Below, one piece after another: positions 6,747-13,872 of a stretch of DNA of 13,905 bases. This DNA is from an uncultured Caulobacteraceae bacterium. Its GTDB lineage: Bacteria; Pseudomonadota; Alphaproteobacteria; Caulobacterales; Caulobacteraceae. The notes under the pieces are model-generated. The model was not told where the DNA came from. It worked only from the letters and a program-made list of their open reading frames with translations, and did not search any database. The DNA is taken from positions 1 through 13,905 of the forward strand of contig CAISGS010000305.1 of the NCBI GenBank assembly GCA_903884915.1, written 5' to 3'. How positions within the stretch are numbered: position 1 is the first letter of the stretch; each line of letters starts with the position of its first letter. Made by a program: the position numbers and the translations under genes.

Positions 6747-7582
6747 TGACCCAGATCAGCAGCGACCTTCCTCCGCCCAGCGGCCTAGACCGCCTGCACG
6801 AGATCGACGCCGAGACGGTGGCTGGCTTCCAAGCCAATGGGCACGCGGTGGTTCGGGGACTGGCCAGCGCCGAAGAGATTGCCGCCTTCCGTCCAACGCT
6901 CGAGACCCTCGTCGCCCACATGACCCGGCGCATGCCGCCGATGGAAGAGCGCGACACCTATGGCAAGGCGTTCCTTCAAGCTCATAATCTGTGGACCCGC
7001 GAAGAGGCGGCCAAGCAGTTTGTCTTTTCAGCCCGCTTTGCCAAGGCTGCCGCCGACCTGATGGCGGTGCCGGGCGTGCGGCTCTATCACGATCAGGCCC
7101 TGTTCAAAGAGCCGGGCGGCGGCCACACCCCTTGGCATCAGGACCAAACCTACTGGCCGCTGGACACGTCCGACACCATCACCATGTGGATGCCCTTGGT
7201 CGATGTGCCCGCCGATGTCGGCACCATGACCTTTGCCAATGGCAGCCAGACCCACGGCGATCTTGGCCGCTATATTATCGGCGATGAGTCCGAAGAGAAG
7301 TTCAATGAGATCGTCAAGGAGATGGGCCTGATCACCCAGACCCACGGCGCGCTCAAGGCCGGGGACGCCACCTTCCATCGCGGCTGGACCCTGCACCGGG
7401 CCCCGCCCAATCCCACGCCGCTCCTGCGCTCGGTTATGACGATCATCTGGTATGCCGACGGCACGCGGGTGAGCCAAGATGTCAGCGGCGCGCGCTATTA
7501 CGATCACATCCTGTGGCTGGCTGAAACCCCATCTGGAGACAGAGCTGAGGGCCCCTTGAACCCACTTCTGTGGCCAAGGTGA
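6746..7582 (+). CDS. Phytanoyl-CoA dioxygenase (PhyH) family protein 2
   Basis: This is a second PhyH-type dioxygenase, 278 residues, whose ATG 6746 overlaps the upstream TAA by one base. The triad is clear: His131 and Asp133 in 'HTPWHQDQTYW', and His217 in 'WTLHRAPPNPT'. Arg228 in 'LLRSVMTIIWY' lies 11 residues later, the usual spacing for the 2-oxoglutarate-binding Arg. The 'TITMWMPLVDV' and 'NGSQTHG' strands are also typical, so the enzyme looks catalytically intact. It is clearly diverged from PhyH protein 1 rather than a recent duplicate: the motifs correspond but the flanking sequence differs. Tandem non-identical PhyH enzymes suggest two successive oxidations of one compound or a heteromeric enzyme. 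The end overlaps the SDR gene by a few bases, making a three-gene coupled operon. The substrate cannot be told from sequence. Confidence 0.93.
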   Translation: MTQISSDLPPPSGLDRLHEIDAETVAGFQANGHAVVRGLASAEEIAAFRPTLETLVAHMTRRMPPMEERDTYGKAFLQAHNLWTREEAAKQFVFSARFAKAAADLMAVPGVRLYHDQALFKEPGGGHTPWHQDQTYWPLDTSDTITMWMPLVDVPADVGTMTFANGSQTHGDLGRYIIGDESEEKFNEIVKEMGLITQTHGALKAGDATFHRGWTLHRAPPNPTPLLRSVMTIIWYADGTRVSQDVSGARYYDHILWLAETPSGDRAEGPLNPLLWPR

Positions 7583-8346
7583 GCACAGCCCTCTTTGACC
7601 TGACGGGGCGCACTGCCCTCATTACTGGCTCTAGTCGAGGGATTGGTCTGGCCCTTGCGCGCGGCCTAGGCGCGGCCGGGGCTCAGATCATTGTCAATGC
7701 CCGTAACCCGGATCAGGCCAAGGCCGTGGCCACCAGCCTTGCCACTGATGGGATCGCCGCTCAGGCCTGCGCCTTTGACGTGACGGAGCCTGCACAGATC
7801 GCCCTCGCCATCGCCCAGTGCGAGGCTGAGATCGGACCGATCGACATCCTGATCAACAATGCCGGTATCCAGCACCGCCAGCCCCTGCTCGATCTGGACC
7901 ATGCTGACTGGCGCGCTGTGATGTCGACCAATCTGGACTCGGTCTTCTCGGTCAGCCGCGAGGTGGCGCGCGCCATGATCCCGAGAGGCCGGGGCAAGAT
8001 CATCAGCATCGCCTCCCTGATGAGCGAGGTCGCCCGCCCCGGAACCGCGCCCTATGCGGCGGCCAAGGGCGGCGTGAAGATGCTGACCCGCGCCATGTGC
8101 GTCGAATGGGCAGCCCATGGCCTACAGATCAACGCCATCGGCCCGGGCTATTTCGCCACCGACCTGACCGCTGCCCTCGTTGCTGATCCGACCTTCGACC
8201 AGTGGATCCGGGGGCGCACGCCCGCCGGACGCTGGGGCCGGGTCGAGGAACTGGTCGGGGCCGCTGTCTTCTTGGCCTCTGACGCCTCAAACTTCGTCAA
8301 TGGCCAGACCCTCTATGTCGACGGCGGCGTGCTGGCGGGGCTGTAG
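7579..8346 (+). CDS. SDR oxidoreductase, gluconate 5-dehydrogenase (IdnO)-like
   Basis: This is an NAD(P)-dependent short-chain dehydrogenase of 255 residues from GTG 7579, whose GTGA overlaps the preceding TGA. An alternative GTG at 7570 adds three residues; neither has a good ribosome site, which fits coupled translation. Counted from 7570, the nucleotide-binding motif is TGSSRGIG (19-26), the NNAG is at 95-98, and the catalytic set is Asn120, Ser148, Tyr161 and Lys165. Segments such as 'NNAGIQHRQP', 'YAAAKGGVKMLTRAMCVEWA', 'GPGYFATDLTAALV', 'RTPAGRWG' and 'FVNGQTLYVDGG' closely resemble E. coli IdnO, the 5-ketogluconate reductase. A polyol or sugar-acid substrate is therefore likely but not certain. 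Coupled to two PhyH hydroxylases, it probably oxidises the hydroxyl group they create. That link is inference. Confidence 0.92.
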   Translation: MSTALFDLTGRTALITGSSRGIGLALARGLGAAGAQIIVNARNPDQAKAVATSLATDGIAAQACAFDVTEPAQIALAIAQCEAEIGPIDILINNAGIQHRQPLLDLDHADWRAVMSTNLDSVFSVSREVARAMIPRGRGKIISIASLMSEVARPGTAPYAAAKGGVKMLTRAMCVEWAAHGLQINAIGPGYFATDLTAALVADPTFDQWIRGRTPAGRWGRVEELVGAAVFLASDASNFVNGQTLYVDGGVLAGL

Positions 8347-8485
8347 AGCGACCCTCACGAGCCCTAGACGCTGAGCCAAAAGCGCCCAATAGTGACCGCC
8401 TAACCGGGACAACCGGATCTAACGCGCCCCTCAAACCGAGCTCGCCGCGATGCGAGCCGCAAGAGGTGGCCACGGGGGGAAGACC

Positions 8486-10783
8486 ATGTATATCCGCCAA
8501 CTGGGCCTTGGAGCCCTGATTGTATCGCTGGCCCTATCGGGGGGCGCGAGCGCCAAGGACCAGACCTATCGCGCTGAACTGACCCGCACGGCCTATGGTG
8601 CGCCCCACATCACCGCCAAGGACTATGGCGGGCTGGGCTATGGGGCCGGTTACGCGGCGGCCGAAGACAATTTCTGTGACTTTGCCGAGCGGATCATGAC
8701 CGTCAGCGGCGAGCGCTCGCGCTATCTGGGCCCGGGCGAGCGCGATGCCAATATTGTCAGCGATCTCTATCACGCAAGGCTGCTTAAGACCGGCCAACTG
8801 GACGCCAAGCTGGCCGGCGATGTGCCCGGTGGGTTCAAGCCCTCGAAGAATGCGCGCGATCTGATCAAGGGCTTTATTGCTGGCATCAACCGCTATGTTC
8901 AGGACACAGGCGTGGCCAACCTGCCGGATGACCGGTGCAAGGGCGCGGCTTGGGTGCGGACCTATACCGAACGGGACTATTGGCAGGTGATGGTCGTCGG
9001 ACAGATTCCGACCCTGCTGCCTGGCGTCGCCACCGCTGCACCTCCTGGAATTCCGGACATTGTCGCGCCCCACGCGCCGGTCGAGCGCTCTCCGGTTCCA
9101 GAGGGGCAAAATGGCAGCAATGCCTACGCCCTTGGCCGAGAGGTGACTAAGTCAGGCCATGGCGTCCTGCTCGGCAATCCGCACTATCCGTGGGACGGCA
9201 TCAACCGTTTCACGCGGATGCACCTGATCATTCCGGGCAAGCTAAACATTGTTGGCGCAGGCCTTGAGAACACACCCTTCCCCGGCATCGGCCATAATCA
9301 GTGGATGGCGTGGACCCATACGGTCTCGACCGCCCGCCGCTTTGGCCTGTTCGAACTGACCCTCGACCCCAAGGATCCGACCGCCTATCTGCTGGATGGC
9401 AAGTCTGTGCCGATGGAACGGACCACCGTTACGGTTCAGGTCAAGACCGATGGCGGTTTGGTGCCCTTGACCCGCACCCTCTATGACACCCGCTATGGTC
9501 CGATGGTGGAGAGCCTGATCAATCCTTGGACGGCTGAGCGCGCCTATGCGGTGCGTGATGCACCTGTGGGCCTGCGCAGCATCGACCAGTATCTGACCAT
9601 GTTCCAAGCGCGTAATGTCCGGCAACTCGCCGCGGCCTTAAGCCAGTATCAAGCGGCCGGGTTCAACACCACGGCGGTGGATACCGGCGGCGAAGCCTTC
9701 TATGGCGATATCGGTCCCCTGCCCTATGTCACAGACGCGAAGGCTGAAGCCTGCTCGGCCTCGGATCTGGCGCGCAAGGCGTGGAAAGAGACCCGTGTTC
9801 CGGTGCTCGACGGCTCGCGCTCGGCCTGCGATTGGGACAGCGATCCTAAGGCGGTTACCACCGGCATCTATCCCGCCTCTGCCCTGCCCAAGATCTTTCG
9901 CAACGACCATCTGAGCAACTCGAACGACAGCTATTGGCTGTCCAACCCCAAACAGCCCTTGGCCGGATATGGCCGCATCTTTGGCGAAGAGGCCACCACG
10001 CGCTCCTTGCGCACCCGCCTAGCCCTCAAACAGATCGATGATCGTCTGAGCGGACAGGACGGGCTTGGGGCCCCGAAATTTGATTTGAAAACGGTCGAGG
10101 CGGTTTTGTTCGGCAACCGCAATCTGGGCGCAGAAATGACGCGCGATCCACTGGTTGCCCTTTGCCGCAAGGCAGCGGCGGGACCTCAGCCGGACCTCAC
10201 CGAGGCCTGCGACGCCTTGGCCGCGTGGGACCTTAAGGTCAATCTCGACAGTCGCGGCGCGCACATCTTCCGGCTCTTTGTCGAAAAGAACGGGCTGGTC
10301 TTTAAGGTGCCTTTCAATCCCGCTGATCCGGTCAATACGCCCAACAGCCTAGACGTCGACAGTCCCAAGGTGCTGGCCGCGCTGGTCGATAGCGTCAAGC
10401 AGCTGCGCGCGCTCAACATCCCGATGAACGCCGCCCTTGGCCAGATTCAGAATGAACCCCGCGCTGGCGGTGAGCGCATCCCCATCCATGGCGGCCCCGG
10501 ACCAGAGGGGATCTTCAATGTCATCACGCCAGTCGACCTGAAGGCCGAAAAGGGCTGGACCAAGATCCGTCACGGCTCCAGCTGGATCATGGCGGTCGAG
10601 TTCACCGACAAGGGACCCTTGAGCCAAGGGGTACTGACCTATTCCCAGTCCACCAACCCAAGCTCACCCCATGCCGCCGACCAGACCCGGCTCTATTCGC
10701 AAAAGGGCTGGGACGATCTCTATTTCACCCCCGCAGCGGTAAAAAAGGCCGCCGTCTCAACCCGGGTCTTGACGGGCCCCTAG
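8486..10783 (+). CDS. Penicillin acylase family Ntn hydrolase (AHL-acylase-like)
   Basis: This is a 765-residue secreted precursor of a heterodimeric N-terminal-nucleophile amidase, the family that cleaves the acyl side chain from penicillins, acyl-homoserine lactones and cyclic lipopeptides. ATG 8486 follows a GGGGGGA site (8474-8480) and starts a signal peptide (1-23, Ala-Ser-Ala before Lys24); an earlier ATG at 8450 would only spoil the signal. Autocleavage should occur before Ser211 in 'GQNGSNAYALG', giving an alpha chain of ~187 and a beta chain of ~555 residues. Counting from that Ser as beta-1, His falls at beta-23 ('NPHYPW'), Val at beta-70 ('HTVSTARR') and Asn at beta-268/270 ('SNSNDSYWLSNP'). 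These match the catalytic and oxyanion residues I recall for PvdQ. It should act in the periplasm. Which amide it cleaves is unknown. It lies 139 bases after the SDR operon and converges with an MFS gene. Confidence 0.94.
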   Translation: MYIRQLGLGALIVSLALSGGASAKDQTYRAELTRTAYGAPHITAKDYGGLGYGAGYAAAEDNFCDFAERIMTVSGERSRYLGPGERDANIVSDLYHARLLKTGQLDAKLAGDVPGGFKPSKNARDLIKGFIAGINRYVQDTGVANLPDDRCKGAAWVRTYTERDYWQVMVVGQIPTLLPGVATAAPPGIPDIVAPHAPVERSPVPEGQNGSNAYALGREVTKSGHGVLLGNPHYPWDGINRFTRMHLIIPGKLNIVGAGLENTPFPGIGHNQWMAWTHTVSTARRFGLFELTLDPKDPTAYLLDGKSVPMERTTVTVQVKTDGGLVPLTRTLYDTRYGPMVESLINPWTAERAYAVRDAPVGLRSIDQYLTMFQARNVRQLAAALSQYQAAGFNTTAVDTGGEAFYGDIGPLPYVTDAKAEACSASDLARKAWKETRVPVLDGSRSACDWDSDPKAVTTGIYPASALPKIFRNDHLSNSNDSYWLSNPKQPLAGYGRIFGEEATTRSLRTRLALKQIDDRLSGQDGLGAPKFDLKTVEAVLFGNRNLGAEMTRDPLVALCRKAAAGPQPDLTEACDALAAWDLKVNLDSRGAHIFRLFVEKNGLVFKVPFNPADPVNTPNSLDVDSPKVLAALVDSVKQLRALNIPMNAALGQIQNEPRAGGERIPIHGGPGPEGIFNVITPVDLKAEKGWTKIRHGSSWIMAVEFTDKGPLSQGVLTYSQSTNPSSPHAADQTRLYSQKGWDDLYFTPAAVKKAAVSTRVLTGP

Positions 10784-12225
10784 GCGGCCTTGACGACGCC
10801 CGCAACCATGTCTCGGCGAAGCCAACGGCAGGTCAGCAGGAAGAAGAACCCGCCAAGGGCATAGAAGGTCGATGTAATGAGCATCGAGTTCTGCAGGCTT
10901 TCTGGGTGGGCGGCGGCACAGACGCCCTGCTCCATGGCAGACAGGGCTGTCTTTGCGGTGCCTTCGCACATCTTGCGGGTCAGTTCCGCAGCGCCCAAAT
11001 GCGCCACCTGCAGCTTAAACAGGTGGTCGCTCAGCCATCCGATGAACAGAGGACCAAACCCGTAACCCAGCAGATTGACGAGGAACAACATCACCGCCGT
11101 CGAGACCGCCCGCACCTGAGCCGACACAACGCCCTGCCCAATCGTATATTGCGCGGCCAGATAGCCGTACTTGATCGCCCCGCCAAGGCACAGGGCGACA
11201 AGGCAGACGGTCAGGTCTGAGGTGGTAAAGGCCAACAGATAGAAAGGCACGCTCAGGGTCAGACCGATGGCCGTCATCCACGCAATAGCGTTGGGATATT
11301 TCTTGGACATGCGCTCGGCCATCCAACCCATCGCCACCGTGCCGACCGCCGACGATAGGGCGACAGGGGTATTGATCATCAAGGCCGCTTCACCAGCCGA
11401 CAGGCCAAAGCTTCGGTTGATGAACAGCGACTGGAACGAGCTGATCCCATAGCCACAGAAGGCCGCGACGGTTGCGCCTGCGCACATAACCCAAAACGAG
11501 GTCTTGGTGGACAGTTCCGCCAAGGCCAGCTTGAAGCTGGGCCGGGCACTGCGCACTGTGCCAGGCGGGTCGGTATAGCCGCGCGGCGGCTCCTTGACCG
11601 TCATCTTCAAAAGGATAGCCACAAGCACGCCCGGCGCACCAATGACAAAGAAGGCTGCGCGCCATCCGAAGGCGTCCGTGATCGGGCCCCCGACCAGATT
11701 GGCCAAGGCCCCGCCCAAGGTGACGCCCATAGCGTAATAGCCCAAGGCCGTTGATCGTTTGTTAGCGGGGTAATAGTCCGCGATCAGAGAATTGGCCGGC
11801 GGTGTACAGCCTGCCTCACCAATGCCCACCGCCACGCGGCAGCTCAGCAGCACCCAAAAGGCGCCCAGCGTAATCCCGCCCAGCGTGACTTCGCGCGACA
11901 GACCGCAAAGGGCCGTGGCCAAGGACCAAAGGGCAACACAGACCGACATGATCCAGACCCGGTGCCGCGTCTCTGCGAACTGCGCCAATGGAATGCCGAC
12001 CACCGTATAGAGCAGCGCAAACCCAAAGCCGGTCAGCAACCCAAAGGCCGTGTCGGAAATGCCCAGCTCTGGCTTCATCTGCGGCGCCACCACAGACAGA
12101 AGACCCCGATCTACGAAGTTGAGAATATAGACCAGCAACAGAATATTGATGACATAGAAGCGATAGGGCTGAGTTCCGAACCCAGCAATATGGCCGTCCT
12201 GCTCCGCCGCAGCCGTTGCACTCAC
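10780..12225 (-). CDS. Spinster-type MFS transporter
   Basis: This is a 481-residue major facilitator superfamily protein with about 12 hydrophobic segments. GTG 12225 has a GGGGAG ribosome site six bases upstream (plus-strand 12232-12237). 'NFVDRGLLSVVAP' (36-48) in helix 1 and 'RVAVGIGEAG' (130-139) in helix 4, followed by 'DYYPANKRSTALG' (150-162), are marks of the spinster-like branch. Bacterial members of this branch are commonly annotated as small-molecule carriers with unknown ligands. A hydrophilic loop with 'KEPPRGYTDPPGTVRSARP' separates the two halves. The segment near 410-450 is Cys-containing and soluble ('ELTRKMCEGTAKTALSAMEQGVC'), an insertion before the last helix that may face the periplasm. 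The gene follows the LanC-like gene on the same strand (124-base gap) and shares its stop palindrome with the acylase. Carriage of the acylase substrate or product is plausible. Confidence 0.93.
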   Translation of the reverse strand: MSATAAAEQDGHIAGFGTQPYRFYVINILLLVYILNFVDRGLLSVVAPQMKPELGISDTAFGLLTGFGFALLYTVVGIPLAQFAETRHRVWIMSVCVALWSLATALCGLSREVTLGGITLGAFWVLLSCRVAVGIGEAGCTPPANSLIADYYPANKRSTALGYYAMGVTLGGALANLVGGPITDAFGWRAAFFVIGAPGVLVAILLKMTVKEPPRGYTDPPGTVRSARPSFKLALAELSTKTSFWVMCAGATVAAFCGYGISSFQSLFINRSFGLSAGEAALMINTPVALSSAVGTVAMGWMAERMSKKYPNAIAWMTAIGLTLSVPFYLLAFTTSDLTVCLVALCLGGAIKYGYLAAQYTIGQGVVSAQVRAVSTAVMLFLVNLLGYGFGPLFIGWLSDHLFKLQVAHLGAAELTRKMCEGTAKTALSAMEQGVCAAAHPESLQNSMLITSTFYALGGFFFLLTCRWLRRDMVAGVVKAA

Positions 12226-12238
12226 GCTTCACTCCCCA

Positions 12239-12256
12239 ATGGGGTTCGCCCCCCAT
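12239..12256 (-). promoter_or_regulatory. Hairpin next to the MFS ribosome site, possible translational switch
   Basis: In the leader of the MFS mRNA (minus strand) ATGGGG and CCCCAT form a perfect 6-bp inverted repeat around the loop GGCGAA. The CCCC of its second arm can instead pair with the GGGG of the ribosome site (12234-12237) across ATT. One fold leaves the ribosome site free and the other hides it. This is visible pairing potential only; no ligand or regulator is implied. Confidence 0.3.
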
Positions 12257-12293
12257 CCTATGTCTCTGTTAGTCTCTTGTTGCGGCTCATCCT

Positions 12294-12327
12294 ATGGAGG
12301 AGCCCCCTATTGAGCAAGGGCCTCCAT
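12294..12327 (-). repeat. Inverted repeat between the lanC-like and MFS genes
   Basis: ATGGAGG (12294-12300) and CCTCCAT (12321-12327) form a perfect 7-bp inverted repeat, extended inward by CCC/GGG across a two-base bulge. It lies 22 bases after the LanC-like stop codon in transcription order. No T-run follows on the minus strand, so it is more likely an mRNA-stabilising or processing hairpin than a terminator. Confidence 0.35.
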
Positions 12328-12349
12328 CGCGGCATGACCTCAAGCGCCG

Positions 12350-13645
12350 TCACCCCACCTGCGGCCAGTCTGGCAGGGCCAGTTTGACGGGCTGGCCCTT
12401 GAGGGTGGTAGCCAGATGGACGAGGAAGCTAGCAATGCCCGCCGCACCCTGCATATAGCCGGTCTGGGCCTCTAGGAAGTCGGGACGGTCGCGATGTTCG
12501 GCCTGGATCCAGCTTCGGCGATCCCCTTCAAGGCGGCTATGGGCCACGATCACGTCGGCGCAGCGTTTGGCCAGCGACAGATAGGCCTCGTCGCCGGTCC
12601 GCTCAGCCATCAAAAGCGCGAACTCGCCCACGCCCGCATCGCCGCAACACTGGCTATGGTTGGCCCACAGTCCCTTGGAGCGGGATTCCGGAGCCCCCAG
12701 CGCAAGCATGCCCCGGGTCAGGGCGCGGGCCTCGTCCAGCCACTCGGCCTCGCCCGTGACAGCATAGAGCTCTAGGAACAGTCGCCCGGTTCCGGCCGGG
12801 CCATGACAGGCCCCCAGATAGAAGATCGGGTTGCGCGCCTCTTCGGTGTGACAGACCAGACGCCCATCGCCGACCGTGCTGGCGCGGCTCTGGACATAGC
12901 GGGCCGCAGATTTGGCCGCCTCCAGATAGCGCTCATCGCCCGTGGCGCGATAGACCTCGAGCAGGAAATAGCCGACGCCCGCGCCGCCATGGGCAAAGTT
13001 GGGGGCGGTAAAGGCAAAGGGCATGTCCGCCATCATCAGCCACCGTAGGCCATCCGCCGTCGGCTCGGCCACCTCCAGCAAGCGCTCGGCGCAGGCGACG
13101 GCCCAGTCCAGCGCCTTGGGGCTCAAGCCATGCCTGTGGCCATAGAGTAGGACAAGACCCGCTCCTGCTGCCCCGACCGACTGGTCATAGATCTCACGAT
13201 CGCCGGTAAAACCGGTAATGTCGGAAAAGGGCATGGGCTCGATCCAGCCGATGCCGCTGCCCAGATCGCTGGCCTGCGCGCGCAGATGGTCCAGGCACTG
13301 TCCCGCGAGGATGCGGAAGTCTTCACGTCCGGTGGCCCGCGCCAACTCGCTCATGGCAAAGGCATAGCCGGGCCAACCGCGCGACACACTGACCGACAGA
13401 TGATCGACCCGGCCCAGATGGGTGGCCACCTCCTCGCCCGCCGCAATGGCCTTGGCCAGCGCCGCCGGATCACCGGTCGCGGCATGGAGTTCGAGCAGCA
13501 GCAGGATAATGCCCGACGAGCCGTGATAGAGGCTGTAGTCCGACCCCGAGCCCTGATCCGCCCGCCGCCACTTGGCCCGGCCCTCAATCTGCTGCCCATC
13601 AATAAACTGCGCCGCCTGCTGCGCGGTCGCCAGATAGTCGGTCAT
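12350..13645 (-). CDS. LanC-like (lanthionine synthetase C family) protein with CCG zinc motif
   Basis: This is a 431-residue protein with the LanC alpha-toroid signature. ATG 13645 has a GGGGGG ribosome site (13651-13656) five bases upstream. Seven GxxG inner-helix motifs are visible: HGSSG (41-45), RGWPG (89-93), GAAG (158-161), HGGAG (219-223), CHGPAG (280-285), CCGDAG (333-338) and GAAG (400-403), one for each layer of the barrel. His219 corresponds to the catalytic His layer of NisC. Cys280, Cys333 and Cys334 are the expected zinc ligands. LanC usually has Cys-His at the last pair, while Cys-Cys recalls ProcM-type LanM cyclases. In the family the zinc activates a Cys thiol for addition to dehydroamino acids, or glutathione in eukaryotic LanC-like proteins. 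No dehydratase, protease or convincing precursor is nearby. Alternatives are a glycosidase-like toroid or a structural homologue. The product is probably cytosolic. Confidence 0.85.
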   Translation of the reverse strand: MTDYLATAQQAAQFIDGQQIEGRAKWRRADQGSGSDYSLYHGSSGIILLLLELHAATGDPAALAKAIAAGEEVATHLGRVDHLSVSVSRGWPGYAFAMSELARATGREDFRILAGQCLDHLRAQASDLGSGIGWIEPMPFSDITGFTGDREIYDQSVGAAGAGLVLLYGHRHGLSPKALDWAVACAERLLEVAEPTADGLRWLMMADMPFAFTAPNFAHGGAGVGYFLLEVYRATGDERYLEAAKSAARYVQSRASTVGDGRLVCHTEEARNPIFYLGACHGPAGTGRLFLELYAVTGEAEWLDEARALTRGMLALGAPESRSKGLWANHSQCCGDAGVGEFALLMAERTGDEAYLSLAKRCADVIVAHSRLEGDRRSWIQAEHRDRPDFLEAQTGYMQGAAGIASFLVHLATTLKGQPVKLALPDWPQVG

Positions 13646-13704
13646 GCTTGCCCCCCAGATCGGCGAAACTCCGCTCGCTCAGGTTAGGCTTAGGCCGAGG
13701 GCGC

Positions 13705-13737
13705 GGGGGGCTCAAGGGGAAAGAGGGATTGGGCGGG
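13705..13737 (+). other. G-quadruplex-type motif upstream of the lanC-like gene
   Basis: Five runs of three or more G lie within 33 non-coding bases (13705-13710, 13716-13719, 13725-13727, 13731-13733, 13735-13737), with spacers of 5, 5, 3 and 1 base. This fits the G3-N1-7 quadruplex pattern on the plus strand. It sits 60 bases upstream of the LanC-like start, on the template strand of that gene's leader or promoter. Folding is not proven. Confidence 0.45.
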
Positions 13738-13757
13738 CTGCTTACGGCACGCCTTGA

Positions 13758-13773
13758 TTGACAACTAAGGTTG
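13758..13773. promoter_or_regulatory. Possible promoter/operator of the toxin-antitoxin remnant
   Basis: A TTGACA hexamer (13758-13763) overlaps the palindrome CAAC-TAAG-GTTG (13762-13773), and a second TTGACA follows at 13771-13776. A -35 box merged with a small palindrome is what an autoregulated antitoxin promoter often shows. I see no good -10 box at the right spacing, so it may have been lost with the toxin's 5' part. Confidence 0.3.
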
Positions 13774-13871
13774 ACATACCGATTGGCCTGATTGTGTCTG
13801 CAGCCGGCGGTGACAAGTCGAGCCAGACGACGGACATTAAGACGGCCCTCAATTTGGCACGGGAGATTTGA
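13758..13871 (+). pseudogene. C-terminal remnant of a HigB/Gp49-type toxin (RelE-like)
   Basis: The frame ending at TGA 13869-13871 reads GGDKSSQTTDIKTALNLARE followed by Ile. This matches the conserved C-terminal end of the HigB-like, phage Gp49-like toxin family (mRNA interferases; pattern GGDKSxQxxDIxxAxxLA). Only about 30 such codons are present: the frame is closed by TGA at 13755-13757. None of the three forward frames upstream, back to the LanC-like start, resembles the missing ~65-70 residues. The catalytic core is therefore absent and the toxin should be dead. One base separates its stop from the antitoxin ATG, the normal order of this toxin-antitoxin family. The family call rests on the C-terminal motif plus the neighbour. 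Confidence 0.65.
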
Positions 13872-13872
13872 T

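Noticed and set aside
6346..6987. 213-codon plus-strand frame across the junction of the two PhyH genes
   Set aside because: Both PhyH frames keep catalytic motifs on either side; this frame is Arg/Pro/Ser-rich, typical of an out-of-frame read in GC-rich DNA.
8402..8416. Direct repeat AACCGG (8402-8407, 8411-8416) upstream of the acylase
   Set aside because: Six-base repeats are common by chance and no promoter boxes accompany them. The 139-base gap otherwise shows only the acylase ribosome site.
11816..12256. 146-codon minus-strand frame overlapping the MFS start
   Set aside because: The MFS frame shows continuous membrane helices and motifs over the same bases; this one has none.
13684..13695. 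Tandem TTAGGC repeat near the G-rich tract
   Set aside because: Only two copies; too short to call a repeat array or a binding site.
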